From the NCBI RefSeq assembly GCF_041262565.1, contig NZ_JBGCCJ010000001.1, positions 3,906,001 to 3,970,000 on the forward strand: a stretch of DNA of 64,000 bases, written 5' to 3'. Position numbers and translations under genes: made by a program. Below the pieces are notes generated by a model. That model saw only the letters and a list, made by a program, of their open reading frames with translations, did not search any database and was not told where the DNA came from. This DNA comes from Leifsonia sp. EB41. GTDB taxonomy: Bacteria > Actinomycetota > Actinomycetes > Actinomycetales > Microbacteriaceae. Shown here piece after piece: positions 1 to 9,320 of this stretch; position 1 is the first letter of the stretch, and each line of letters opens with the position of its first letter.

Positions 1-2063
1 AGGCGTCGTCCGCTCCGGCCGAGGCCGCGCGGCTCGCCCGGCTGCTGCGCGAGCGGCGGCTCATCGACGGCGTCCCGTGGAACCGCATGGCCGTCGTGGT
101 GCGGTCGGGTGCGCACATCCCCGGCCTCGCCCGTTCGCTCGCCGTCGCGGAGATCCCGACGACCACCAGCATCGCGGGGCGCCCGCTGCGCGACGACTAC
201 GCGGCCCGGCAGCTCATCACGATCGCGGGCGTCGCCGTCGGCGCGATCGAGCTGACCCCGGTCGTTGCGACCGAGCTGCTGCTCGGGCCCTTCGGCGGCC
301 TGGACGCGATCAGCCTGCGCCGGCTGCGGCTCGCGCTGCGCCAGGAGGAGCTGGCCGGCGACGGCAATCGGGCGGGCGACGACCTCCTGGTCGAAGCGCT
401 CGCCACGCCGGCGAACCTCGCCACGATCGACTCCTCGCCCGCCCGCCGGGCCGCGCGCCTGGCCGAGACCCTGCGCGGCAGCCGCGAGAAGGCGGCGGCC
501 GGCAGCACGATCGAGGAGCTGCTCTGGCACGCCTGGGAGCGCAGCGGCCTGGCCAAACGGTGGCTGGAGCAGTCCGAGCGCTCCGGGATCGTCGCCGACG
601 AGGCCGACCGGCACCTCGACGGCGTCGTGGCCCTGTTCACCGCAGCCCGGCGCTTCGTGGAGCGCTCGCCCGAGCGTCCGGCCTCCGACTTCGTGATCGA
701 GCTGCTCGGCGCCGAGGTGCCGGAGGACACCCTCGCGGCCCGCACGACCGGTGACGCGGTGCTGGTGTGCACGCCGAGCGCCACGGTCGGCCGGGAGTTC
801 GACGTGGTCGCCGTGGCCGGCCTCCAGGAGAGCGTCTGGCCCAACCTGCGGCTGCGCGGTTCGCTGCTGCACCCGCAGGAGCTGGACGACGCCCTCGCCG
901 GTCGCCGCGCCGGCCCTGCGGACGACGGTGCGGACACCGCGGACCAGCGGGCGGAGGTCCTGAGCGACGAGCTGCGGATGTTCGCCCTCGCGGTCTCCCG
1001 CGCCCGGCGTCAGGTGCTGCTCACCGCGACAGCCAACGACGACGAGCAGCCCTCGCCGTTCCTCCGGCTCGCCGCCGGGCTCGCGGTCGAGGACGACGAT
1101 CCCGGCATCCACCCGCTGTCGCTGCGCGGCATGGTCGGCCGGCTGCGCCGCCGGCTGGTGACCACCGGCTCGCCCGACGCTGCCGACGCGCTGGCCCGGC
1201 TCGCCGGAGCCGGGGTGGAGGGCGCCGATCCCGCCGACTGGTACGGCCTCGCCGAGCCGTCGACCACCGAGCCGCTGATCGACCTGGACGACCCGGAGGC
1301 GCGGGTGAAGGTCTCGCCGTCGCGGCTGGGCACGTTCGAGAAGTCGCCTCTGGCCTGGTTCGTGGACGAGATGGCCGCCTCGCCGAGCGGGCTCGCCGCC
1401 GGCATCGGCACCGTGGTGCACGCGGTCATGGAGGAGGCCGCCGCGACCGAGGAGACGAGCGTCGACGTGCTCTGGTCCGGCATCGAGCGGCGCTGGGCGC
1501 AGCTCCAGTTCGAGTCGCCCTGGATCGAGGAGCGCGAGCGCCGCCGGACGCGCGGGCTCGTCGGCGGCGTCTCGGAGTATCTGCGCGACTTCGGGCGTGC
1601 GGGAGGCCGCCTGCTCGGCTCGGAGGGCGAGTTCCAGCTCGAGCTCGGCCGGGCGCGGATCAGCGGCAAGATCGACCGGATCGAGGAGACTCCGGACGGC
1701 ACGGTCGTGATCGTCGACCTGAAGACCGGGCGCACCGTGCCGACGGCCGCGGAGACGGCGTCGCACGCCCAGCTCGGCGTGTACCAGCTCGCGCTGGAGC
1801 ACGGCGCCGTGGAGGCGGCGGAGCTGCCGCCGGGCGGCGCGAAGCTGCTGTTCGTGGCCAAGGGCGTCCGTGGCAAGGCCTACCGCGAGGTGGTGCAGGA
1901 GCGCGTCGACGCGGAGGCGCTCGTCCGGCTGGAGGAGCGCGTGGCGCAGGCAGCGGATGGCATGGCCGGGGCGACGTTCGCGGGAGTGGTGGACCTGGGC
2001 GACCGGGACCCGCACGCGGCCTACGGGTACCGCATCCATCTCGTCCCGGCGGTCAGCGCATGA
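1..2063 (+). CDS. adnA: AdnA-like helicase-nuclease subunit (5' partial)
   Basis: The reading frame enters at base 3 and is already open, so the N-terminal Walker A part lies outside the window. What remains is the end of a UvrD/RecB-type motor (PSATVGREFDVVAVAGLQES, then the ELRMFALAVSRAR motif VI equivalent) followed by a PD-(D/E)XK nuclease near the C-terminus (GKIDRI ... VIVDLKTGR). This is the domain order of AdnA, one half of the actinobacterial AdnAB complex that resects double-strand breaks. The usual Fe-S cysteines at the start of the nuclease domain are not visible (FEKSPLAWF where a Cys is often found). The AdnB-like gene starts 34 bases downstream. The A/B assignment rests on gene order as in mycobacteria; the family assignment is firm. 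Confidence 0.85.
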   Translation, partial: ASSAPAEAARLARLLRERRLIDGVPWNRMAVVVRSGAHIPGLARSLAVAEIPTTTSIAGRPLRDDYAARQLITIAGVAVGAIELTPVVATELLLGPFGGLDAISLRRLRLALRQEELAGDGNRAGDDLLVEALATPANLATIDSSPARRAARLAETLRGSREKAAAGSTIEELLWHAWERSGLAKRWLEQSERSGIVADEADRHLDGVVALFTAARRFVERSPERPASDFVIELLGAEVPEDTLAARTTGDAVLVCTPSATVGREFDVVAVAGLQESVWPNLRLRGSLLHPQELDDALAGRRAGPADDGADTADQRAEVLSDELRMFALAVSRARRQVLLTATANDDEQPSPFLRLAAGLAVEDDDPGIHPLSLRGMVGRLRRRLVTTGSPDAADALARLAGAGVEGADPADWYGLAEPSTTEPLIDLDDPEARVKVSPSRLGTFEKSPLAWFVDEMAASPSGLAAGIGTVVHAVMEEAAATEETSVDVLWSGIERRWAQLQFESPWIEERERRRTRGLVGGVSEYLRDFGRAGGRLLGSEGEFQLELGRARISGKIDRIEETPDGTVVIVDLKTGRTVPTAAETASHAQLGVYQLALEHGAVEAAELPPGGAKLLFVAKGVRGKAYREVVQERVDAEALVRLEERVAQAADGMAGATFAGVVDLGDRDPHAAYGYRIHLVPAVSA

Positions 2064-2097
2064 GCAGGGGAGCGGGCATGATGGAACGGAGGGCACA

Positions 2098-5000
2098 GTG
2101 AACGACGACGGACTCCTGGAGCTCGCCGAGGACCAGCCCGGCCTCGATCTGGTCGAGCTGGCCTTCGCGGCCGAGGCCGCGGCTCCCGAGCCGCAACGCC
2201 CTGCCCGGCGCGTCAGCGCGGCCGAGATCGCCGACGCGCTCGGTCTCCCGCGGCCGACGCCGCAGCAGCAGGCCGTCATCGAGGCGCCGCTCGCCCCCGC
2301 GATCGTGGTCGCCGGTGCGGGCAGCGGCAAGACCGAGACGATGGCGAACCGGGTGGTCTGGCTGCTCGCCAACGGGCTGGTGCGGGTGCCGGAGGTCCTG
2401 GGCCTGACCTTCACCCGCAAGGCGGCAGGCGAGCTCGCCGAGCGCATCCGCCGCCGCATCGAGCAGCTCGCCGCCTCCGGGCTCACCGACGTGGTCTTCG
2501 ACCCGTTCGACGCGCCGGGAGGTCGCGACCTACAACGCGTTCGCCAACGCGATCTTCCGCGAGAATGCGTTGCTGATCGGCCGGGAGCCCGAGTCGGCCA
2601 TCCTCAGCGAGGCCTCCGCCTGGCAGCTCGCCCGCCGCGTCGTCGTGGGCTGCGACGACGAGCGGCTCGTGGAGCTCGACAAGAGCGTGGACGCAGTCAC
2701 CACCGCTGTCCTCGACCTCAGCCGCGCGCTCAGCGAGAACGTGGCGGACGCCCGCGATGTGCACCGCATGGTGGAGGGCTTCGGCCGGCTGCTCGAACTG
2801 CCCACCGGCAGCGGTCGGGTCAAGGACGCCTACGCGTCGGTCCGCACCGCCGTGGCGTCGGTCGGCTCGCTCCCTCCGCTGCTCGACCTCGCCGAGCGGT
2901 TCGCGGACGAGAAGCGGCGACGCGGCTTCGTGGAGTACTCCGACCAGGTCGCGCTCGCCCTGGCAGTGTGCGAGCGGTTGCCGGAGGTCGTCGCGGACTA
3001 CCGCCGCCGCTACCGCGTCGTGCTGCTGGACGAGTACCAGGACACCTCGGTCGTGCAGACCCGGCTGCTGTCCGCGCTGTTCTTCGGCCAAGCCGTGATG
3101 GCGGTGGGCGACCCGCACCAGTCCATCTACGGCTGGCGCGGCGCGAGCGCCGCCAACCTGGGCCGGTTCGCTCTCGACTTCACCGGGCGGAAGGACGGAG
3201 CGGCCGCCTTCGCGCTCAGCACGAGCTGGCGCAACCCGACGACGGTGCTGGACGCCGCGAACGCGCTCGTCGCCCCGCTCTCGGCCGACTCACCTGTGCA
3301 CGTCGAGCAGCTCCAACCGCGGCCGGGCGTGATGGCCGGCGAGCTCGACCACGCCTTCGGGCAGACCGTCGAGGACGAGGCGGCGGCGATCGCCGAGTGG
3401 CTGCGCGTCCGGCTGGCCCAGCGGGATGCGCAGGGCATGCCGCCTTCGGCCGCTCTACTCTGCCGCTCGATCAAGAAGATCGACGCGTTCACCGGCGCGC
3501 TCGCTGCGCGGGGAGTGCCCTTCCACGTCCTCGGGCTCGGCGGGCTCCTGGAGCAGCCCGTGATCGCCGATCTGGTGAGCGCGCTGCGGGTCATGCACGA
3601 CCCGACAGCGGGCTCGGAGCTGATCCGGCTGCTGACCGGGGCGCGCTGGCGGGTGGGCACTCGGGATATCGCGGCGCTGCGCCGGGTGGCGAGCTGGCTG
3701 GCCGGGCGCGACCACCGCTTCCAGACCCTCGACCCCGACGTGCGCGACCGGCTGCGCGGCTCGGTCGTGGCGGAGGAGTCGGCCTCCCTGGTCGACGCGC
3801 TCGACTTCGTCGTCGAGGCGCCGCAGGGCCACGGCCAGCTCGGCGACTTCAGCGCGACCGGCCTGGAGCGGCTGCGGGCGGCGGGCGGGCAGCTCGACCG
3901 GCTGCGCTCGCGTGCCGGTCTCGACCTCCTCGACCTCGTCACCCTGGTGCAGCAGGAGCTGCGACTCGACATCGAGGTCGCCGCCAACGAGTCGGCGCAA
4001 CTCGGTCAGGCCTCCCTCGACGCCTTCGCCGAGCAGGTGGCGTCGTATCTCGCCAGCGACGACCGGGCGACGCTCGGCTCGTTCCTGGCCTGGCTGGCGG
4101 AGGCCGAGCAGCGCGACAATCTGGCGCCGCGCAGCGAGGACGCCGAGCCCGGCACGGTGCAGATCCTGACCATCCACGGCGCGAAGGGCCTGGAGTGGGA
4201 CGTCGTCGCGGTGCCGCGCCTGGTCGAGGGCGAGCTCCCCGGCCCGCCGCAGAGCAAGCGCGGCTGGCTGGCGTTCGGCCAGCTCCCCAACGAGTTCCGC
4301 GGTGACTCTGCCGAGCTGCCCGTGCTGCCGTGGCGCAACGCCGAGGACCAGAAGCAGGTGGACGAGGGGATCTCCGCGTTCGAGGCCGCCAACGTGGCGC
4401 GCCACCTCGAGGAGCAGCGCCGGCTGATCTACGTCGCCGTCACACGCGCGCGGCACAGCCTGCTGCTGACCGGCTCGTACTGGTCGACGCAGTCCCGGCC
4501 GCGATCGCCCGGCGCGTACCTGCTGGAGCTCCAGCAGGCCGGGCTGCTGCCCGAGGACGCCTTCCCGCCGTGCGACGAGCCCGACGAGAACCCGCTCTCG
4601 CCAGAGTCGCGCACCGTGCTCTGGCCGCTCGATCCGCTCGGCGTGCGCCGCACCAGGGTGGAGGCCGCGGCTGCGGCGGTGCAGGCCGCCCGCGAGCGCG
4701 GCCCGGGCGACGGCGGCGTGTACGCGCTCGACGTCGACCTGCTGCTCGCCGAGCGCGCCAGGCGCGAGGCGGAGGACGGCCTGGTGGAGCTGCCCGCGCG
4801 CATCCCGGCCTCCCGGTTCAAAGACTTCGTGAGCGACCCCGCCGGTGTCGCCGCCCAGCTCCGCCGTCCGATGCCCGAGCGGCCCTACCGGCAGACCCGG
4901 CTGGGGACGCTCTTCCACCGCTGGGTGGAGGAGCGCTACGGAGTCGAGGGCGGCGCGACCGACGCGCTCGACGCCGCGGCCGCCGAGCTGGACGATCCCG

Positions 5001-5410
5001 CGGGCGAGCTGCTCGGGGCGGAGGCGCTGGCCGAGCTGCAGGCGACGTTCGCCGCGAGCGAGTGGGCCGACCGGGCTCCCGCGGAGGTGGAGCTGGAGAT
5101 CCACGTCACGCTCGCCGGCCAGGTGGTCGTCTGCAAGCTGGACGCCGTCTACGCGGTGGACGACGGTCGGCATGACGTCCAGATCGTCGATTGGAAGACC
5201 GGCAAGGCCCCCCGCGACGCCGCCGACCTGGAGCGCAAACAGCTCCAGCTCGCCCTCTACCGCCTCGCCTACGCGAAGCACGCGGGCATCGACCCGGCCC
5301 GCATCGACGCCGTCTTCTACTTCGTGGCCGACGACCGTGTCGTCCGTCCGGAGCGGCTGTACTCCGAGCCCGAGCTGGTCGAGCTGTGGGCGGGAGTGCG
5401 CGGCGCATAG
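2098..5410 (+). pseudogene. adnB: AdnB-like helicase-nuclease, apparent single-base frameshift
   Basis: Partner of the preceding gene: a superfamily 1 helicase with a C-terminal nuclease. The GTG at 2098 opens a frame with Walker A AGAGSGKTE. Around 2517-2519 (a GGG run) the reading frame breaks: removing one G gives DAP-EVATYNAFANAIFREN and joins smoothly to the second frame, which runs to 5410. Beyond the break come DEYQDTS (Walker B), GDPHQSIYGWRGA, LSTSWRN, TIHGAKGLEW, YVAVTRAR and the nuclease motif LDAVYA ... VQIVDWKTGK. Repaired, the protein would be 1103 residues, the usual AdnB size of about 1100. The downstream part shows no decay, so a sequencing error or very recent mutation is likely; I cannot tell which. 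Confidence 0.85.
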
Positions 5411-5435
5411 CCGCAGCGCTCCCGCTCGGCTGCGC

Positions 5436-6482
5436 TCAGCCGGCCTGGTCGTCCACCGGGCGCATGCCGCCCGGCCGGACCGACGCGCGGTCGCCCGGGG
5501 TGCGGTCGAGGAGGGCCTCGACGTCGTCGATCGCCATGATGGGCCCGGTGGCCGTCGAGAGCGGCGTGACCGTGTTGCTGTGCACGCGGTCGACCAGACC
5601 GTCGAGCATCTGCACGGCGTCGTCGACGATGCCCTGGTCGCGCAACTCGCGGCCGTGCAGCAGCCAGCGGGCGACCTCCAGCTCGGCGTACAGCATCGCG
5701 CGCTGGGTGAACTGCCGGTCGGTGGCGACCTGGCGGGTGGAGGCGTAGGCGAGGAGCGCGCCGTCGGTGGCGTCCGGGTTCATGGCGAGCAGCCAGTGCA
5801 GGTCGCGGGCAGGGTCGCCGACGCGCAGCGCCGACCAGCCGAGCACACCGGTGACGGACTCGCCGTCGACCAGGAACGAGTCGGCGGTCAGCGCCCCGTT
5901 GACGACCGTGGGCTGGAACTGCCACACCGAGTGGTCGGCGACGGCGTCGCGCCAGCGGTCGCGGAGCGCCGCGGGCAGCTTGCCCGTGGCGGCAGCCGAC
6001 TCGATCAGCGCCGCAGTCGAGGACAGGCATTCGGCGGCGGAGAGGACGGGGAGACCGGCCTCCCCGACGAAGCTGGTCGGGAGGGTGTGGATGGCCGCGA
6101 TGGCGTGGCCGATCGACCCGGCGAGGCCGTCGCCCGGCGGCACGTCCTCCACGGCGACGTGGTCGCCCGGCAGGAAGTCGTAGACGATGGCGCGCGTGCC
6201 GCCGACCGGCGCCTGGCCGAGGTAGGTCGGCACGTCGAACGGGAGACGGCTGCGGATGCCGGTGGTGAGCGCACGCAGCGCGACCAGGTCGGAGCTCTGC
6301 TCGGTCTCCGCCGCCTGGGTGAGCGGGAGGCGCACGATGCGGGCGCTCCCGTCGGCCGCGGTGAGCAGCGCGGCGTCGAACTCGCCGGCGCCGTCTGCGG
6401 TGTGCGCGCGGGTTCCGGTGACAGTCAGGTCGGGCACGGCCGAGCTGGCCAGCGCGGCTAGAGTGAGTGGGGATCTGGCCAT
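5436..6482 (-). CDS. Aminoglycoside/macrolide phosphotransferase-fold protein
   Basis: A 348-residue protein resembling the APH/choline-kinase fold. It has the pattern of an N-terminal lobe (RIVRLPLT), a central DFLPGDHV region, and a C-terminal lobe where the catalytic HGD-type loop would be: here it reads VVNGALTADSFLVDGE, followed by GVLGWSALRVGDPARDLHWLL, which is the APH metal-binding region in altered form. The His and Asp of the usual HxDxxxxN loop are not evident, so it may be an inactive or divergent kinase. Mycobacteria and relatives carry a similar gene next to NudC. The ATG at 6482 lies about 80 bases from the divergent nudC start. Substrate unknown. Confidence 0.65.
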   Translation of the reverse strand: MARSPLTLAALASSAVPDLTVTGTRAHTADGAGEFDAALLTAADGSARIVRLPLTQAAETEQSSDLVALRALTTGIRSRLPFDVPTYLGQAPVGGTRAIVYDFLPGDHVAVEDVPPGDGLAGSIGHAIAAIHTLPTSFVGEAGLPVLSAAECLSSTAALIESAAATGKLPAALRDRWRDAVADHSVWQFQPTVVNGALTADSFLVDGESVTGVLGWSALRVGDPARDLHWLLAMNPDATDGALLAYASTRQVATDRQFTQRAMLYAELEVARWLLHGRELRDQGIVDDAVQMLDGLVDRVHSNTVTPLSTATGPIMAIDDVEALLDRTPGDRASVRPGGMRPVDDQAG

Positions 6483-6562
6483 GCACCTAGGCTAAATGGA
6501 CATCCGCGCGTGGGCAGTTCCGCCACGCCTTGCATCTTTCTCCACGCCTCGAAGGGATCCCG

Positions 6563-7579
6563 ATGTCGTCCGCATCGACGTCCGCGCTGCCGCTCGCCGC
6601 GCTCCCGCTCTCGCGCCACGCGATCGACCGCGATCACGCCGCCCGCTCCCGGCCGGCGCTGTTCGACGAGCTGTGGGAGGAGCCGACGACCCGGGTCCTC
6701 GCGCTCTGGAAGGGCAGGGCGCTGCTGACTCCGGAGAGCGTGGCCGCCGCGACGCCCGCCTCCGACGGCTGGAGTGCGCCCGACGCCGGTCCCGCGGAGC
6801 TCGACCTCCTGCCGGTCGAGCGGGTCACGTCCGCACTCCTGCGCGTCTACCTCGGCCGCACGCTCGTGGACGTCCCCGGCCAGCCGGCCGGCACTGCGGT
6901 CGTGCTGGAGGTGCTCACCGACGCCGCCGCGACCGAGCTGGAACCGGACGAGGCGCGCTGGGGCAACCTCCGCACCGTCGCCACCGCCCTGAGCGACCGC
7001 GACGCCGGGCTCTTCACCGAGGCCCTGGCGATCGCGAACTGGCACGCCTCGCACACGCACTGCCCGCGCTGCGGCACGCCGACCGTGGTCGAGCAGGCCG
7101 GCTGGGTGCGGCGCTGCTTCGAGGACGGCTCCGAAGTCTTCCCGCGCACCGACCCCGCGGTCATCGTCACGGTGCTCGACGCCGACGACCGGCTGCTGCT
7201 CGGCTCGAACGCGATGTGGGAGCACTCCCGCTACTCCCTGCTGGCCGGGTTCGTCGAGCCGGGGGAGTCGTTCGAGTCCGCTGTCGAGCGCGAGATATTC
7301 GAGGAGGCCGGCGTGCGGGTGACCGATGCCAGGTACAAGGGCTCGCAGCCGTGGCCGTTCCCAGCCTCGGTGATGGTCGGGATGACGGCGCGGCTCGCAG
7401 ACGGCCAGCACCCTGCCGCGCTCGCGCCGGACGGCGAGGAGATCCTCGACCTGCGCTGGTTCAGCCGCGACGAGCTGTGGGAGGCGCGCGAGCAGATCAT
7501 CCTGCCCGGCCGGTCCTCCATCGCCCGCGCGCTGATCGAGGACTGGTACGGCGGCCCGCTCGACGAGCCCCCCGCGTGA
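6563..7579 (+). CDS. nudC: NAD(+) diphosphatase NudC
   Basis: A 338-residue Nudix hydrolase that cleaves NADH/NAD to NMNH/NMN and AMP and, in studied homologues, removes NAD caps from RNA. Visible features are a zinc ribbon (HCPRCG ... GWVRRC, three of the usual four Cys), the Nudix box GFVEPGESFESAVEREIFEE, and just after it the family-specific SQPWPFP signature that separates NudC from other Nudix enzymes. The ATG at 6563 is chosen because GAAGGGA sits six bases before it; an upstream in-frame start 33 bases earlier has no such site. uvrD2 follows after seven bases, so the two are probably cotranscribed. Confidence 0.93.
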   Translation: MSSASTSALPLAALPLSRHAIDRDHAARSRPALFDELWEEPTTRVLALWKGRALLTPESVAAATPASDGWSAPDAGPAELDLLPVERVTSALLRVYLGRTLVDVPGQPAGTAVVLEVLTDAAATELEPDEARWGNLRTVATALSDRDAGLFTEALAIANWHASHTHCPRCGTPTVVEQAGWVRRCFEDGSEVFPRTDPAVIVTVLDADDRLLLGSNAMWEHSRYSLLAGFVEPGESFESAVEREIFEEAGVRVTDARYKGSQPWPFPASVMVGMTARLADGQHPAALAPDGEEILDLRWFSRDELWEAREQIILPGRSSIARALIEDWYGGPLDEPPA

Positions 7580-7586
7580 GCGCGGC

Positions 7587-9320
7587 GTGAGCATCGCGAC
7601 GGCGTCGGGACCGGACGGCCTGCTGGGCGGCCTGGACGCGCAGCAGCGCGTGGCCGCCGAGGCCCTCTTCGGCCCGGTCTGCGTGCTGGCCGGCGCCGGC
7701 ACGGGCAAGACCCGCGCGATCACCCACCGGATCGCCTACGGCGTCGCCTCCGGCGCGTTCACGCCGAACCGGGTGATGGCGCTGACGTTCACCAGCCGCG
7801 CGGCCGCCGAGCTCCGCGGGCGGCTGCGGCAGCTCGGCGCCGGGGGTGTGTCGGCCCGAACGTTCCATTCCGCCGCGCTCGCGCAGCTCAACTACTTCTG
7901 GCCGCAGGTGGTGGGCGGTCAGCTCCCCAGCGTCCTCGACGGCAAGGGCCGCGTGCTCGGGCACGCCGCCGAGAAGCTCGGGCTGCGCGTCGACACCGCG
8001 ACCCTCCGCGACGTCGCCGCCGAGATCGAGTGGCGCAAGGTCTCCAGCATGGGTCTGGAGGAGTACGCGGCGGCGCTGGCCACCCGGCCGCTGCCCGGCA
8101 CGCTGAAGGCCGAGGAGCTCGTGGACTTCCACCGCGCCTACGAGGAGCTCAAGGACGAGCGCAAGCAGATCGATTTCGAGGATGTCCTGCTGGTCTGCGC
8201 CGGGATGATCGAGACCGAGCCGTCGGTGGCCATGCAGGTGCGCGAGCAGTACCGCTACTTCGTGGTGGACGAGTACCAGGACGTCTCCCCGCTGCAGCAT
8301 CAGCTCCTGCGGCTCTGGCTCGGCACCCGCAAGGACCTCTGCGTCGTCGGCGACGCGAGCCAGACCATCTACTCGTTCGCGGGGGCGCGCAGCGAGTACC
8401 TGCTGGACTTCGAGCGGGAGAACCCGGGCGCCACGGTCGTACGGCTGGAGCAGAACTACCGGTCGGCGCCGTCGGTCATCGACACCGCCAACCGGCTGAT
8501 GCGCGGCCGCTCCGGCGCGCTGACGCTGCACGCCGTCCACGAGGCGAAGGCGGGGGACGAGGTCCCGTCGCCCGCGGTGTTCGAGGACGACCGGGCCGAG
8601 GCCCGCGCCGTCGCCCAGAGCATCGCGGCGCAGCTGGAGGCCGGCGCCAAGCCCGAGAGCATCGCGGTGCTCTACCGCGTGAACGTGCAGGCGGCCGCCC
8701 TGGAGCAGGCGCTCGGCGACCTCGGGATCAGCTACCAGCTCCGCGGGTCCAAGCGCTTCTTCGACCTCCCCGAGGTGCGTCAGGCGGTCATGACGCTCCG
8801 TGCGGCGAGCGTCGCGGCGACCGACGAGCCGCTGTTCAAGTCGGTGAGCGACGTGCTGCGCACGCTCGGCTGGTCGGTGCAGCCTCCGGAGGGCCGCGGC
8901 GCCGTGCGCGCACGCTGGGAGTCCCTCAACGCGATCATGGGGCTGGTGGACGAGATGCCGGAGGGCGCGACCTTCCGGCGCTTCACCGACGAGCTGATGG
9001 CGCGCCAGGCCGGCCAGCACGAACCGACGATGTCCGCCGTGACGCTCGCGACGCTGCACGCGGCGAAGGGCCTGGAGTGGGACTCCGTGTACATCGTCGG
9101 CCTCTCGGAGGGGCTGGTGCCGATCAGCTACGCCACCGGCTTCGAGCAGATCGACGAGGAGCGCCGCCTGCTCTACGTCGGCGTCACGCGCGCGCGGCGC
9201 CGGCTGCGGCTGAGCTGGGCGCAGCGCGGGAGCCAGCCGGGGCGGCCGGTGTCGCGGCAGGCGTCGCGGTTCCTGGCCGAACTGGCGCCGGTGCGGGCGG
9301 CGGCGCAGCCAGCGGACTGA
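7587..9320 (+). CDS. uvrD2: UvrD2-like superfamily 1 helicase, short form
   Basis: A 577-residue 3'-5' helicase. The motor is complete: AGAGTGKT (Walker A), DEYQDVS (motif II), GDASQTIYSFAGA (III), LEQNYRS (IV), TLHAAKGLEWDSV (V) and YVGVTRARRR (VI). Position next to nudC and the AdnAB pair identifies it as the UvrD2 lineage. Mycobacterial UvrD2 is about 700 residues and carries a C-terminal HRDC domain and a tetracysteine module; this protein stops soon after motif VI with a short Ala-rich tail and has neither. The GTG start at 7587 is seven bases after the nudC stop. Its 3' end overlaps the convergent ThiF-like gene by 137 bases. Confidence 0.88.
   Translation: MSIATASGPDGLLGGLDAQQRVAAEALFGPVCVLAGAGTGKTRAITHRIAYGVASGAFTPNRVMALTFTSRAAAELRGRLRQLGAGGVSARTFHSAALAQLNYFWPQVVGGQLPSVLDGKGRVLGHAAEKLGLRVDTATLRDVAAEIEWRKVSSMGLEEYAAALATRPLPGTLKAEELVDFHRAYEELKDERKQIDFEDVLLVCAGMIETEPSVAMQVREQYRYFVVDEYQDVSPLQHQLLRLWLGTRKDLCVVGDASQTIYSFAGARSEYLLDFERENPGATVVRLEQNYRSAPSVIDTANRLMRGRSGALTLHAVHEAKAGDEVPSPAVFEDDRAEARAVAQSIAAQLEAGAKPESIAVLYRVNVQAAALEQALGDLGISYQLRGSKRFFDLPEVRQAVMTLRAASVAATDEPLFKSVSDVLRTLGWSVQPPEGRGAVRARWESLNAIMGLVDEMPEGATFRRFTDELMARQAGQHEPTMSAVTLATLHAAKGLEWDSVYIVGLSEGLVPISYATGFEQIDEERRLLYVGVTRARRRLRLSWAQRGSQPGRPVSRQASRFLAELAPVRAAAQPAD

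Noticed and set aside
1870..4305. Long frame continuing past the AdnB break without stops
   Set aside because: After about 2517 the product turns into Arg/Pro/Gly-rich nonsense, while the other frame holds all motifs; only 2098-2516 of this frame is real.
3455..5281. A 608-codon minus-strand frame
   Set aside because: Shadow of the AdnB-like gene, which has complete helicase and nuclease motifs on the plus strand.
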